Below the pieces are notes generated by a model. The model searched no databases. It was not told the origin of the DNA and saw only the letters and a program-made list of their open reading frames with translations. DNA of 64,000 bases from Sphingobium sp. AP49. Lineage in GTDB: Bacteria; Pseudomonadota; Alphaproteobacteria; Sphingomonadales; Sphingomonadaceae. The translations under genes and the position numbers were made by a program. Below are positions 27,599 to 35,607 of the stretch, in pieces (position 1 is the first letter of the stretch; every line of letters starts with the position of its first letter). The stretch lies in the NCBI RefSeq assembly GCF_000281715.2, contig NZ_CP124576.1, positions 875,501-939,500 on the forward strand. Reading direction: 5' to 3'.

Positions 27599-28442
27599 GA
27601 TCGGCGCGCAGCGCGGCCTCGTCCCGGTCCAGTGCGTCCAGCGTGGCGATGGCCATGGCGCGATAGACCGGCAGCAGTTCGGGTGCGTGCGCGGTCAGCG
27701 CCGTCAGATGATTGCCGATCGTCTCCCGGTCGCCGCGCAGCAACGGGCCGGACAGGGCGTCGATCCCGCGATCCAGGCTGTTGTCGAGTGCGGCGTGGAC
27801 CAGCGGCGCCAGCAGCGCGCCGGGTTCGGTGACACCGGCTGCCACCAGCGCGCCGGAGGCGCCGGCGATCAGCGTCACCAGATGATTGGCCGCATGGCAG
27901 AGCGCGGCATGATAGAGGGCGCGATGCGTTTCCGCGACCTCGACCGCCACGCCGCCCAGCAGCGCGACCAGTTTATGGGCTGCCGCCAGTGCGGGAGAGT
28001 CCGGCCCGGTGATGGCGAAGCGGGCGCCCTGCATCCGGGCGACTTCGGCCGCCGGATCGCCGGTGAAGGTCATCGCCGGATGGACGGCGGCGGTGGTCGC
28101 GCCCTGCGCTCGCAGCGGGTCAAGCAGCGCCGCGCCGCTGCGCCCGCTGACATGGCAGATGGTGGCGGACAGGGGCGTGGTGGCCAGGTCCGCGATCACC
28201 GCAGGCAGGGCGTCGTCCGCCACCGCCAGCAGGATCAGGTCGCAATTGGATGACAGCGAAGATGACAGGGTAACGGCCTGCGCACGGCCGATCGCGGCAA
28301 CCGCTGCAGCGGCATGATCCGGATTGCGACCCTGCACGAGGACCGGCGCGGCGCTGTGTCGGGTCAGCGCCAGCCCCAGCGCGCACGCGACCCGGCCGGT
28401 GCCGATGAGGCCGATCTGGCGGTAGGCGGGATGCTCGGTCAT
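27588..28442 (-). CDS. Rossmann-like/DUF2520 oxidoreductase-like protein
   Basis: Protein of 284 residues with an N-terminal Rossmann domain (IGLIGTGRVACALGLAL, LLAVADDALPAVI) and a C-terminal all-helical DUF2520 domain (ALYHAALCHAANHLVTLIAGA). Similar folds occur in ketopantoate-type reductases and F420-dependent enzymes. VHPAMTFTG between the domains is conserved in the family. The physiological reaction is unknown. It lies 32 bases after the methyltransferase gene on the same strand and may share its transcript. Confidence 0.8.
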   Translation of the reverse strand: MTEHPAYRQIGLIGTGRVACALGLALTRHSAAPVLVQGRNPDHAAAAVAAIGRAQAVTLSSSLSSNCDLILLAVADDALPAVIADLATTPLSATICHVSGRSGAALLDPLRAQGATTAAVHPAMTFTGDPAAEVARMQGARFAITGPDSPALAAAHKLVALLGGVAVEVAETHRALYHAALCHAANHLVTLIAGASGALVAAGVTEPGALLAPLVHAALDNSLDRGIDALSGPLLRGDRETIGNHLTALTAHAPELLPVYRAMAIATLDALDRDEAALRADLSR

Positions 28443-28474
28443 GGCGCGCCTATATCCCGGCCGGTGCGGCTACT

Positions 28475-29335
28475 CTAGCCCGGATTGGTGGCGGTGACGA
28501 TCCAGGCAGCGCCGTCGATCAGGATCGCCGTCTCGCCCGGTCGCGTGGCGAATGCCTGGCGCACCGCCTGAGCGGCGCGATCCCGCACCTCTACAGGCTG
28601 ATCGGTAAGCGCACGGGAGAGCGGGCCGACCTCGAACGCCATGGCGAGCGCATCGTCCAGCGCTGCCTCGCGATGGGCGCCCCGGCCGAAGGGAATGGCG
28701 CCATCGACCGGGGCGAGGGCGATCTCGGCAAAGCCGGCTTCGCCCAATATGCGTGTCACCCGTGCGGCGTCGCCGAAGGAGAAGGGGCCGGGCGCTTCGG
28801 GATCGGGCGGCGCCAGCGGCGGCACGATGTCGCGGATCGCGCCCATCGGCAGGCGCACCCAGTCATTGTCCGCCGCCGCGCGCCAGCAGACGAAGGCGAT
28901 TCGCCCGCCCGGACGCAGCCAGCGCCGCATATGGGCAAAGCTGGCCACCGGATCATCGAAGAACATCACGCCAAAGCGGGAGAAGAGCAGGTTGAATCCG
29001 TGGGTGTTCAACGCCGCGCTGCCGGCATCGGCCAGGGCGTAGCGGACCGGCAGGTCGGCGGGCTGCTGCGATTGGGCCAGGGCGATCAGCGGCCCGGAAA
29101 TGTCGAGGCCCAGTACTTCACCGGTCGCGCCGACCTGGCGGGCAAGGGCGATGCTGCTGGTGCCCGCGCCGCATCCGATATCCAGCACACGCTCGCCCGG
29201 CCGGACCGCCGCCGCTGCCATCGCCGCATCGCCAAAGGGCGCGAGCATCGCATCGAGCCGCTGGCGGTGGATGACCCAGCGTTCGCCACTCGATCCGTTC
29301 CAGTCCGAGACCTGATAGACATTGGGCTGCGCCAT
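28475..29335 (-). CDS. Class I SAM-dependent methyltransferase
   Basis: Methyltransferase of 286 residues with motif I VLDIGCGAGTSSIALARQ, motif II-like GLDISGPLIALAQ and a post-motif segment LFSRFGVMFFDDPVASFAHMRRWLRPGG. The N-terminal NVYQVSDWNGSSGERWV is typical of a subgroup annotated as UbiE/COQ5-like. Substrate unknown. AAGGA precedes the ATG by about 6 bases. A 19-base inverted repeat sits just upstream, suggesting its own repressor-controlled promoter separate from the CoA-transferase operon, which ends 68 bases upstream. Confidence 0.85.
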   Translation of the reverse strand: MAQPNVYQVSDWNGSSGERWVIHRQRLDAMLAPFGDAAMAAAAVRPGERVLDIGCGAGTSSIALARQVGATGEVLGLDISGPLIALAQSQQPADLPVRYALADAGSAALNTHGFNLLFSRFGVMFFDDPVASFAHMRRWLRPGGRIAFVCWRAAADNDWVRLPMGAIRDIVPPLAPPDPEAPGPFSFGDAARVTRILGEAGFAEIALAPVDGAIPFGRGAHREAALDDALAMAFEVGPLSRALTDQPVEVRDRAAQAVRQAFATRPGETAILIDGAAWIVTATNPG

Positions 29336-29346
29336 CTTCTTTCCTT

Positions 29347-29365
29347 TTTGCGAATCGTTCGCAAA
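29347..29365. promoter_or_regulatory. Operator-like inverted repeat before the methyltransferase gene
   Basis: TTTGCGAATCGTTCGCAAA: perfect 8-bp arms around TCG, ending 12 bases before the methyltransferase start codon and overlapping the likely promoter or leader. Length and symmetry fit a TetR- or ArsR-type repressor. No regulator gene is adjacent. Confidence 0.6.
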
Positions 29366-29403
29366 TTTCTAATGGCTGGCGATGAACATGCAAGAGCGGG
29401 TGA

Positions 29404-30603
29404 TTACCAAATGACGCGACGGGTGATCAGCTTGTCAATTTCGCTGTCACTCAATCCCAATATCTCGCCATAGACCAGATGGTTATGCTCGCCGAGCAAA
29501 GGTGCGCCACGGGTGATGCTGGCCTCGTCCGGTGTCATGCGCCAGCCCGGCCCGATGACCGGCCGGGCTTCGCCCTTGGCGTCGCTGACCATGCGATAGG
29601 CCCCCAATGCCCAGAGCGCCTCGTTACCGATCAGGTCGAGCGAGGACTGGCTGCGAAAGGCCGGCACGCCCGCCAGAAGCAGCGCCTGCGCCATCGCCTC
29701 GGCATCCCAGTCGGGAGTGCATTGGGCAATGGCCGCGTCGAGCGCGTCCCGATTGGCAAGCCGGTCGGACGCCTGGGCGAAGCGGGGATCGGCGGCCAGC
29801 GCCTGCGTACCAGATATGGTACAGAAGGCGCGCCATTCCCGGTCATCGGCGATGGCGAGACTGATCCATTGCCCCTCGGCGCACGGATAGCAGCCATGGG
29901 GCGCCATGTCGGCATGGGCATTGCCCGTTGCCTGCGGCAGCTCGCCGGTCAGGCCATAGGCGAACAGGCTGTCGCCGACCATCATCGACAGCGTCTCGAC
30001 CGCTGACAGGTCGATAAACTGGCCCTCGCCGCTCGTCTCGCGATGATGGAGCGCAGCGACGATCGCCAGTGCGGCGGCGGCGCCGACGGTCGAATCGCCA
30101 TAGCGGATACTCATCCCCGCCGGCGTCTCGTCGGCATGGCCGACCAGTGCATTCAGCCCGCCCAGCGCCGCGAAACAGGGGGCATAGCCGGTCTGGTAGC
30201 CGAGCGGCCCGTCACTGCCATACATTTTGATCGAGAGCTGGATGATGTCGGGGCGGATCGCACGGACATCCTCATAGCCAAGTCCCGATCGCTCCATCGC
30301 GCCGGGCCGCAGATTGTCGATCAGCACATCGCACGCGGCGATCATCGCGCGCAGATGGGCCATGCCCTCGTCCGACTTCATGTCGAGCTGGACGCTCAGC
30401 ACCTCCTGATTGATGCTGCGAAAATAGGGCGCGCTGTCGATGTCGACGCCGCCATAGGCGCGCATCTCGTCCAGATTGGCGCGGCTTTCCACCTTGATCA
30501 CCTCCGCGCCGAGGAAGGCGAGCAGCTTGCCGGCATAGGGGCCGGCCCAGACCTTGGCGATCTCCAGCACACGGACGCCGGCGAGCGGTCCGCCCCGGCT
30601 CAT
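29404..30603 (-). CDS. CaiB/BaiF (class III) CoA-transferase, first copy
   Basis: CoA-transferase of 399 residues. The N-terminal GVRVLEIAKVWAGPYAGKLLAFLGAEVIKVE is the family start. The catalytic aspartate is probably the Asp in YGDSTVGAAAAL, aligned with the GDS of formyl-CoA transferase. It would move CoA between acids to activate a pathway intermediate. It is the last gene of the six-gene leftward operon and overlaps the preceding CoA-transferase gene by ATGA. The two copies are clearly diverged, so they may form a heteromer (as in BbsEF) or act on different acids. Confidence 0.92.
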   Translation of the reverse strand: MSRGGPLAGVRVLEIAKVWAGPYAGKLLAFLGAEVIKVESRANLDEMRAYGGVDIDSAPYFRSINQEVLSVQLDMKSDEGMAHLRAMIAACDVLIDNLRPGAMERSGLGYEDVRAIRPDIIQLSIKMYGSDGPLGYQTGYAPCFAALGGLNALVGHADETPAGMSIRYGDSTVGAAAALAIVAALHHRETSGEGQFIDLSAVETLSMMVGDSLFAYGLTGELPQATGNAHADMAPHGCYPCAEGQWISLAIADDREWRAFCTISGTQALAADPRFAQASDRLANRDALDAAIAQCTPDWDAEAMAQALLLAGVPAFRSQSSLDLIGNEALWALGAYRMVSDAKGEARPVIGPGWRMTPDEASITRGAPLLGEHNHLVYGEILGLSDSEIDKLITRRVIW

Positions 30604-31712
30604 GCCAGCATCGCCTGATCGGCGCCCGCCGCAGGAGCCGGGCTGTGCAGCCGCACCGGCGAGGCGCTCATGCGATAGGGCACGGTGGGATGCAGCGCAC
30701 CGCCCAGCGACCGGAAGAAGCCGCGATGCCGATACTGGGCATGGTCGATCAGGTCGGCGGCGCTGTTGACCTGCACCAGCGGGACGCCCGCCTGCTGTGC
30801 CGCCTGCGCCACGACATCCTTGGCCTGGGTCGCGATCCAGGCGCGGAAATGGCGGCGGAAATCGGCGACCCGGTCAGGCGTGCAATGATATTCCAGCCAG
30901 TCCTCGGGGAAGGCGATGGCCCATTCGGGATCGCCCATCAGCGCACACAGCCCGCGCCAGTGCGCGCGCGTCGTCATCAGCAGATAGACATGACCATCGG
31001 CGCAGGCGAAGGCGGCGCCCGGCCCGCCCATGTCATAGCGGGTGCGCTCCGGCCCCGGCTCCGCATCGCCCGCCAGCATCCGCCCCAGCACGCAGTCGGC
31101 GCGCGACAGCTGAACCGCGACTTCGCTGATGTCGATCGCCTGTCCGGTACCGGTGCGCCGCTTGCGTAGCAGCGAGGCCGCAGTGCACAGCGCGGCCTCC
31201 AGCCCCGCCTCATAATCGCTCATGAAGCGGCCAGCGCCCATGAGCGGTGGTCGGTCGGGCGCGCTTTCACTGGGCGTATGCCAGGCCCAGCCGCCGGCAT
31301 TCATGACGTTGATCGGGCGCGCGACCTGCCAATGGGGCGAGGCGTCCTGGCCAAAGGGGGTGATGGCGCAATGGACGATCGCGGGCTGGCTGCCCAGCGC
31401 CAGTCCGTGCTGCGCCGCCCAGTCCGGCGCATGATCGTCGATCAGCGCATCGGTGCGCGCCAGCAGACGGTCGAGCAGGGCGCGATCGCCAGGCGCCGCC
31501 AGATCGAGCAGCACCGATTTCTTGTTACTGTTGAGATAGCGGAACAGGGTGCTTTGCCCGTCATGAAACGGCCCCATGGCGCGGGTCGGGGCGCCGCCGG
31601 GCGACTCGATCTTGATGACCTCCGCGCCGAAATCGGCGAGAAGGCGGGCGGCAAATTCGCCCGCCACCCGCTGCGCCGTCTCGACGATGACCAGCCCGGC
31701 CAGCGCCGTCAT
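30600..31712 (-). CDS. CaiB/BaiF (class III) CoA-transferase, second copy
   Basis: CoA-transferase of 370 residues, starting LAGLVIVETAQRVAGEFAARLLADFGAEVIKIE. The candidate catalytic Asp is in FMSDYEAGLEAAL. Shorter than its neighbour by about 30 residues and with little direct similarity beyond the family core. It overlaps both neighbours by four bases (ATGA), which argues for equal expression with the other copy and with the HyuA-like protein. Substrate acid unknown. Confidence 0.92.
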   Translation of the reverse strand: MTALAGLVIVETAQRVAGEFAARLLADFGAEVIKIESPGGAPTRAMGPFHDGQSTLFRYLNSNKKSVLLDLAAPGDRALLDRLLARTDALIDDHAPDWAAQHGLALGSQPAIVHCAITPFGQDASPHWQVARPINVMNAGGWAWHTPSESAPDRPPLMGAGRFMSDYEAGLEAALCTAASLLRKRRTGTGQAIDISEVAVQLSRADCVLGRMLAGDAEPGPERTRYDMGGPGAAFACADGHVYLLMTTRAHWRGLCALMGDPEWAIAFPEDWLEYHCTPDRVADFRRHFRAWIATQAKDVVAQAAQQAGVPLVQVNSAADLIDHAQYRHRGFFRSLGGALHPTVPYRMSASPVRLHSPAPAAGADQAMLA

Positions 31713-33796
31713 GTCTGGCGCACCAGCAGATAGTCGCCGACATCATCGACCCGTGCCTGCCAGCCGGGATAGACGGCGATGGTGGTGAACACCTCCTCGA
31801 TGATCGCCGGTCCGGTGACGCGGGCGCCGGGGATCAGGTCCGGTCCCTTGTGGATCGCGATATCGGCAAAGCCGTGGCCCAGATTGGCGCGGCGATGGCC
31901 ATGGGCGGCGGGGTGCACGACCGGCGCGGTGAAGCCGCCGCCTGCGGGTGGCATCGGCGTTTCCACCTGGGCGGTCAGGCGCACGCCGGTAATTTCCGGC
32001 ACTTCGCCGTCGCGGACATGGCCATATTCGGCCAGGTGCCGGGCATTGAAGGCAGAGATGGCGCGGGCCGACAGCGTTTCGTCGACGAAGCCCTGATCAT
32101 CGAGGCCACGGCCTTCATGCAGGTCGAAGGTCAGCGCCCAATTCTGCCCGGCATAGCGCATCGCCACGCGCCAGCGCGCCTGCACCGCATCGGCGGCAAA
32201 GCCCGCTTCGGCAAAATGCGCCCCGGCATCGGCGGCCAGATCGGCCCACAGGCTGCGCAGCCGGTCGAGGTCGAGCGCATCGGCGCGCGCGCTGCAGGAG
32301 CGTTCCTCGTCGATCGCCGGATGGGCGACCAGCGTGCCGAGCGCGGAGAAAGTGGGGGAAGCGCGGGGCACCAGCACCTGGTCGATCCCCAGATCCTGCG
32401 CCTGGATCGCGGCGAAGGCCGGGCCGTTGCCGCCATAGGCCAGCATCACCATGTCGGCCGGGTCCATGCCCTTGGCCGCCGTGGTGCGCCGCACCGCCTG
32501 GGTCATATTGGCATTGACCAGCCGCCAGCAATCGAACGCCGCCTGCTGCGCGTCATAGCCCAGCTCCGCGCCCAATGCCGCGAACGCCTCTGCCACGCCC
32601 TCGTCGCGCAGGCGGAAGCTGCCGCCGGCAAAACCCTCGCCGGTGGAAAGAATGCCGAGCATCAGCAGCGCGTCGGTGACGGTCGGCCGCAGCCCGCCCC
32701 GGCCATAGCAGATCGGTCCCGGCGCCGCGCCGGCGGAGGCAGGGCCGACCTTCAGCTCCCCCTTGTCGACATGGCAGATTGATCCGCCACCCGCGCCCAG
32801 CGTTGCCACCTGCACCATCGGCACGCCGACCAGATAGCGATGATGCATGTTCCATCCCGCTTCGGCCGGGGCGGCGCCGTCTCGCACCACCGACATGTCA
32901 TAGCTGGTGCCACCCATGTCGACGCATAGCAGGTTGCGATAGCCCTTGGCGCCGCCGGTGCGCGCCGATGCAATGACGCCGCCGGCGGGACCGGAAGCGA
33001 GCAGGCGGATCGGCGCGGCTTCGATATAGGCGCGGGTCATGACGCCGCCGGATGCCTGCATCACCATCAACTGCCGGGCATAGCCGGCCTGCGCCAGACG
33101 GCTGACCAGCCGTTCGAGATAGGCATTCACGCGCGGCGCGACATAGGCGTTCACCACCGTCGTGCTGATCCGGTCATATTCCGGCGCGCGCGACAGGATG
33201 CGGTGGCCGAGCGAGACGGGGATGCCGGGCATTTCCTCCGCCACGATCTGTGCCACCCGATCCTCATGATCGCCGTTCACATGGGCGAAGATCAGGCCGA
33301 TCGCGACCGATTCGACGCCCTGTTTGCGCAGCCTGGCGCAGGCCTCACGCACCGCCTCTTCGTCCAGTGCCTCATGTACGCTGCCATCGGCCAGCACCCG
33401 TTCGGGCACGGTCAGGCGGCGGCGGCGCGGCACGATCGGAATCGGCGGCTCCAGCCGCACGTCCCAGATGCTTTCCTTGTAGCCGCGCCGATATTCCATC
33501 TCGTCGCGGAAGCCCTGGGTGGTGATGAGGCCGGTGATGGCGCCGTCCATCTCGATCAATATATTGTCCGCGACCGTGGTGCCGTGGACGATCGCCTCGC
33601 AGCGCTGGAGGAAATCGCCCAGCGACAGTCCCTCCTTGCCGGCCAGCGTCTCCAGCCCCTCCATCACGCCGATCGAGCGGTCGTGCGGGGTGCTGAGATT
33701 CTTGTGCAGGATGACCTGTCCGTCTTTCACCCCCTCTTTCAACAGCGCGAAATCGGTGAAGGTGCCGCCAATGTCGATGCCGACGCGATAGCTCAT
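31709..33796 (-). CDS. HyuA-like hydantoinase/oxoprolinase A subunit (ATPase fold)
   Basis: Protein of 695 residues in the hydantoinase A / acetone-carboxylase beta family. The actin-like ATP-binding fold begins YRVGIDIGGTFTDFALL (3-19); later CVDMGGTSYDMSV and GAGGGSICHVDKGELKVGP mark the second phosphate loop. With the B subunit it would hydrolyse or carboxylate a substrate at ATP cost: opening of a hydantoin, lactam or 5-oxoproline-like ring, or carboxylation of a ketone. The ATG at 33796 overlaps the hyuB stop by ATGA; the longer open frame is not supported. Downstream overlap with the CoA-transferase is also ATGA. Confidence 0.9.
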   Translation of the reverse strand: MSYRVGIDIGGTFTDFALLKEGVKDGQVILHKNLSTPHDRSIGVMEGLETLAGKEGLSLGDFLQRCEAIVHGTTVADNILIEMDGAITGLITTQGFRDEMEYRRGYKESIWDVRLEPPIPIVPRRRRLTVPERVLADGSVHEALDEEAVREACARLRKQGVESVAIGLIFAHVNGDHEDRVAQIVAEEMPGIPVSLGHRILSRAPEYDRISTTVVNAYVAPRVNAYLERLVSRLAQAGYARQLMVMQASGGVMTRAYIEAAPIRLLASGPAGGVIASARTGGAKGYRNLLCVDMGGTSYDMSVVRDGAAPAEAGWNMHHRYLVGVPMVQVATLGAGGGSICHVDKGELKVGPASAGAAPGPICYGRGGLRPTVTDALLMLGILSTGEGFAGGSFRLRDEGVAEAFAALGAELGYDAQQAAFDCWRLVNANMTQAVRRTTAAKGMDPADMVMLAYGGNGPAFAAIQAQDLGIDQVLVPRASPTFSALGTLVAHPAIDEERSCSARADALDLDRLRSLWADLAADAGAHFAEAGFAADAVQARWRVAMRYAGQNWALTFDLHEGRGLDDQGFVDETLSARAISAFNARHLAEYGHVRDGEVPEITGVRLTAQVETPMPPAGGGFTAPVVHPAAHGHRRANLGHGFADIAIHKGPDLIPGARVTGPAIIEEVFTTIAVYPGWQARVDDVGDYLLVRQT

Positions 33797-35598
33797 GCCG
33801 CGATCCGCTCCCCGCGCAGTGCTGCCGTGGCGGCAGGATCGACCGCCAGGCTGTAATCTTCCAGACTGCCGGTCAGCGCCACGCCATAAAGGTCGCGGGC
33901 GGCGGCGATGCTCACCAGTTCGTCCAGCACATCCTCGCACACCGCCTGCGGATCGCGGCGCAGCGCCGGGCCGAAACCGGCGCCGCCGCCATGCTGATAG
34001 GCAATGACCGCGCCGGCCGGCAGTTGCGCCCGCGCCGTCAGTTCGACCCGATATTCATCGGGCGTCCCGACCTGAAAATGATTGAGATAGGGGGTGCCGT
34101 CGGCACCACCGGCCAGGCCGCTGATCGGATGATCATGGCTGACCATCCACGCCATCGCCAGCGCCGGTTCCAATATCTGCTTCACATTGCGGCTGCCCGG
34201 CATGCCGCGCCACTGGCCCGCGCCGCCGCTGTCGGTGACCAGTTCGCGGCTGATGTTGATGACGGGGAAGCGCGCCTCGCCATCCTCCGCCTGCGACAGC
34301 AGCAGATTGCCGAGCGAGACCGGGCAACTGCCCCAGCCGTCTATGCCCTGCACGGCGGATACGTCCATCGACCGGCAATCGACGCCCTGGTCCATCCACA
34401 TTTGGCCGCCCGGATCGAAGCCGATCACGGCATTGGGCATGCCGATCTTGTAGACTTGCGGTGCGGACCGGTCGGGCGCGACCTGCGACAGCGCGACGCA
34501 CACCGCCTCGGTAATTTCGCAGGCGGGGTGGAAGGAGCCGAGCGCGGCCGGACGGTTGGGCGCGGGATGAGCGATGCAGCCTTCGGGCAGGATGATCTCG
34601 ACCGCGTTGAACAGCCCTTCATTCTTGACGATGTCGGGGTCGATGCTGGCGGCGATCTGCGTCATGATATAGCCGCGCGAATTGGCAAAGGTGTTCCACA
34701 CCCCGACCAGATCCTGCCGATCGTCGGTGCCGCTGAGGTCGACGGTCAACTGGTCGCCGGCGACGGTGCAACCCACTTGGACGCGGATATCCTTGGTCCC
34801 CATCGTGTCATGGTCGATATGGACGGTCGCGTCATAGCGGCCGTCGCGCCAGACGGAGACGGTGGCGCGCATCTGCCGTTCCGACTGGTCGATCGCATGA
34901 TTGACCGCCGCCCGCACCATGTCGGCCCCCCATTTGTCGAGGATCGCGCGGATCGAGGCGGTCGCCTTCTCGACCGCGCCGATCATCGCGGCGAGATCGC
35001 CGGCGAAGCTGGGGAAGCGGTTGTTGCGTTCGAGCAGGTGGATGGCGTCGCGGCGCTTTTCGCCGCGATGGACCAGCTTCAGGCAGGGAATGGCGAGGCC
35101 CTCGGTGAAGATGTCGGTGGCGTCGAGGGTGAAGCCGCCCGGATCCTTGCCGCCGGTATCGCCCTGATGCGCCTGCAGCGCCTGCACCAGCACCAGCTCG
35201 CCCGCCGCGTCATAGACCGGCGCATAGACATTATAGTCGGGCAGGTGGCCGCCGCCATAATCGGGGTCGTTGCCGACGAAGACATCGCCCGGCCCCCAGT
35301 CATAATCTTGCTGCTGCATCAGACCATAACGGACGGTGAGTTGTGACACGAAGGTCAGATGCGGCGTGCCGATCGACCCCATGGCCAGCCGCCCATGGGC
35401 ATCGACGATCGCCGCATTGCGCTCGTTCGACTGATTGATGATGGGGGAGGAGGCGGCGCGGCCGAGATGGGTCGTCGCCTCGTAGCAGACGGTTTCCAGT
35501 GCGCCGCGAATGATGCTGGCGGTGACCGGATCGATCACCGTCGCGGTCGGCAGGGGGGGGCGCTTGGCGGCCAGTTGGGCGTTGAGGGCAAAGGACAT
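33793..35598 (-). CDS. HyuB-like hydantoinase/oxoprolinase B subunit
   Basis: Protein of 601 residues, hydantoinase B / acetone-carboxylase alpha family. Marks include DPVTASIIRGALETVCYEATTHL near the start, NERNAAIVDAHGRLA, PGDVFVGNDPDYGGGHLPDYN with probable metal-binding residues, and GGAGQWRGMPGSRN in the C-terminal half. It must act with the HyuA-like subunit encoded directly downstream. No gamma subunit (as in acetone carboxylase) is present. The start lies 9 bases after the Rieske oxygenase gene, the only junction in this operon without overlap. Confidence 0.9.
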   Translation of the reverse strand: MSFALNAQLAAKRPPLPTATVIDPVTASIIRGALETVCYEATTHLGRAASSPIINQSNERNAAIVDAHGRLAMGSIGTPHLTFVSQLTVRYGLMQQQDYDWGPGDVFVGNDPDYGGGHLPDYNVYAPVYDAAGELVLVQALQAHQGDTGGKDPGGFTLDATDIFTEGLAIPCLKLVHRGEKRRDAIHLLERNNRFPSFAGDLAAMIGAVEKATASIRAILDKWGADMVRAAVNHAIDQSERQMRATVSVWRDGRYDATVHIDHDTMGTKDIRVQVGCTVAGDQLTVDLSGTDDRQDLVGVWNTFANSRGYIMTQIAASIDPDIVKNEGLFNAVEIILPEGCIAHPAPNRPAALGSFHPACEITEAVCVALSQVAPDRSAPQVYKIGMPNAVIGFDPGGQMWMDQGVDCRSMDVSAVQGIDGWGSCPVSLGNLLLSQAEDGEARFPVINISRELVTDSGGAGQWRGMPGSRNVKQILEPALAMAWMVSHDHPISGLAGGADGTPYLNHFQVGTPDEYRVELTARAQLPAGAVIAYQHGGGAGFGPALRRDPQAVCEDVLDELVSIAAARDLYGVALTGSLEDYSLAVDPAATAALRGERIAA

Positions 35599-35607
35599 GG
35601 GCCTGCC

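Noticed and set aside
31709-33940. Longer start for the HyuA-like gene (743 residues)
   Set aside because: The extra 48 residues fall inside hyuB and have no family similarity; the ATG at 33796 overlaps the hyuB stop as ATGA and begins the conserved YRVGIDIGGTFTD.
31709-35598. Acetone carboxylase operon
   Set aside because: Only alpha- and beta-like subunits are present; the small gamma subunit and the sigma54 activator are missing.
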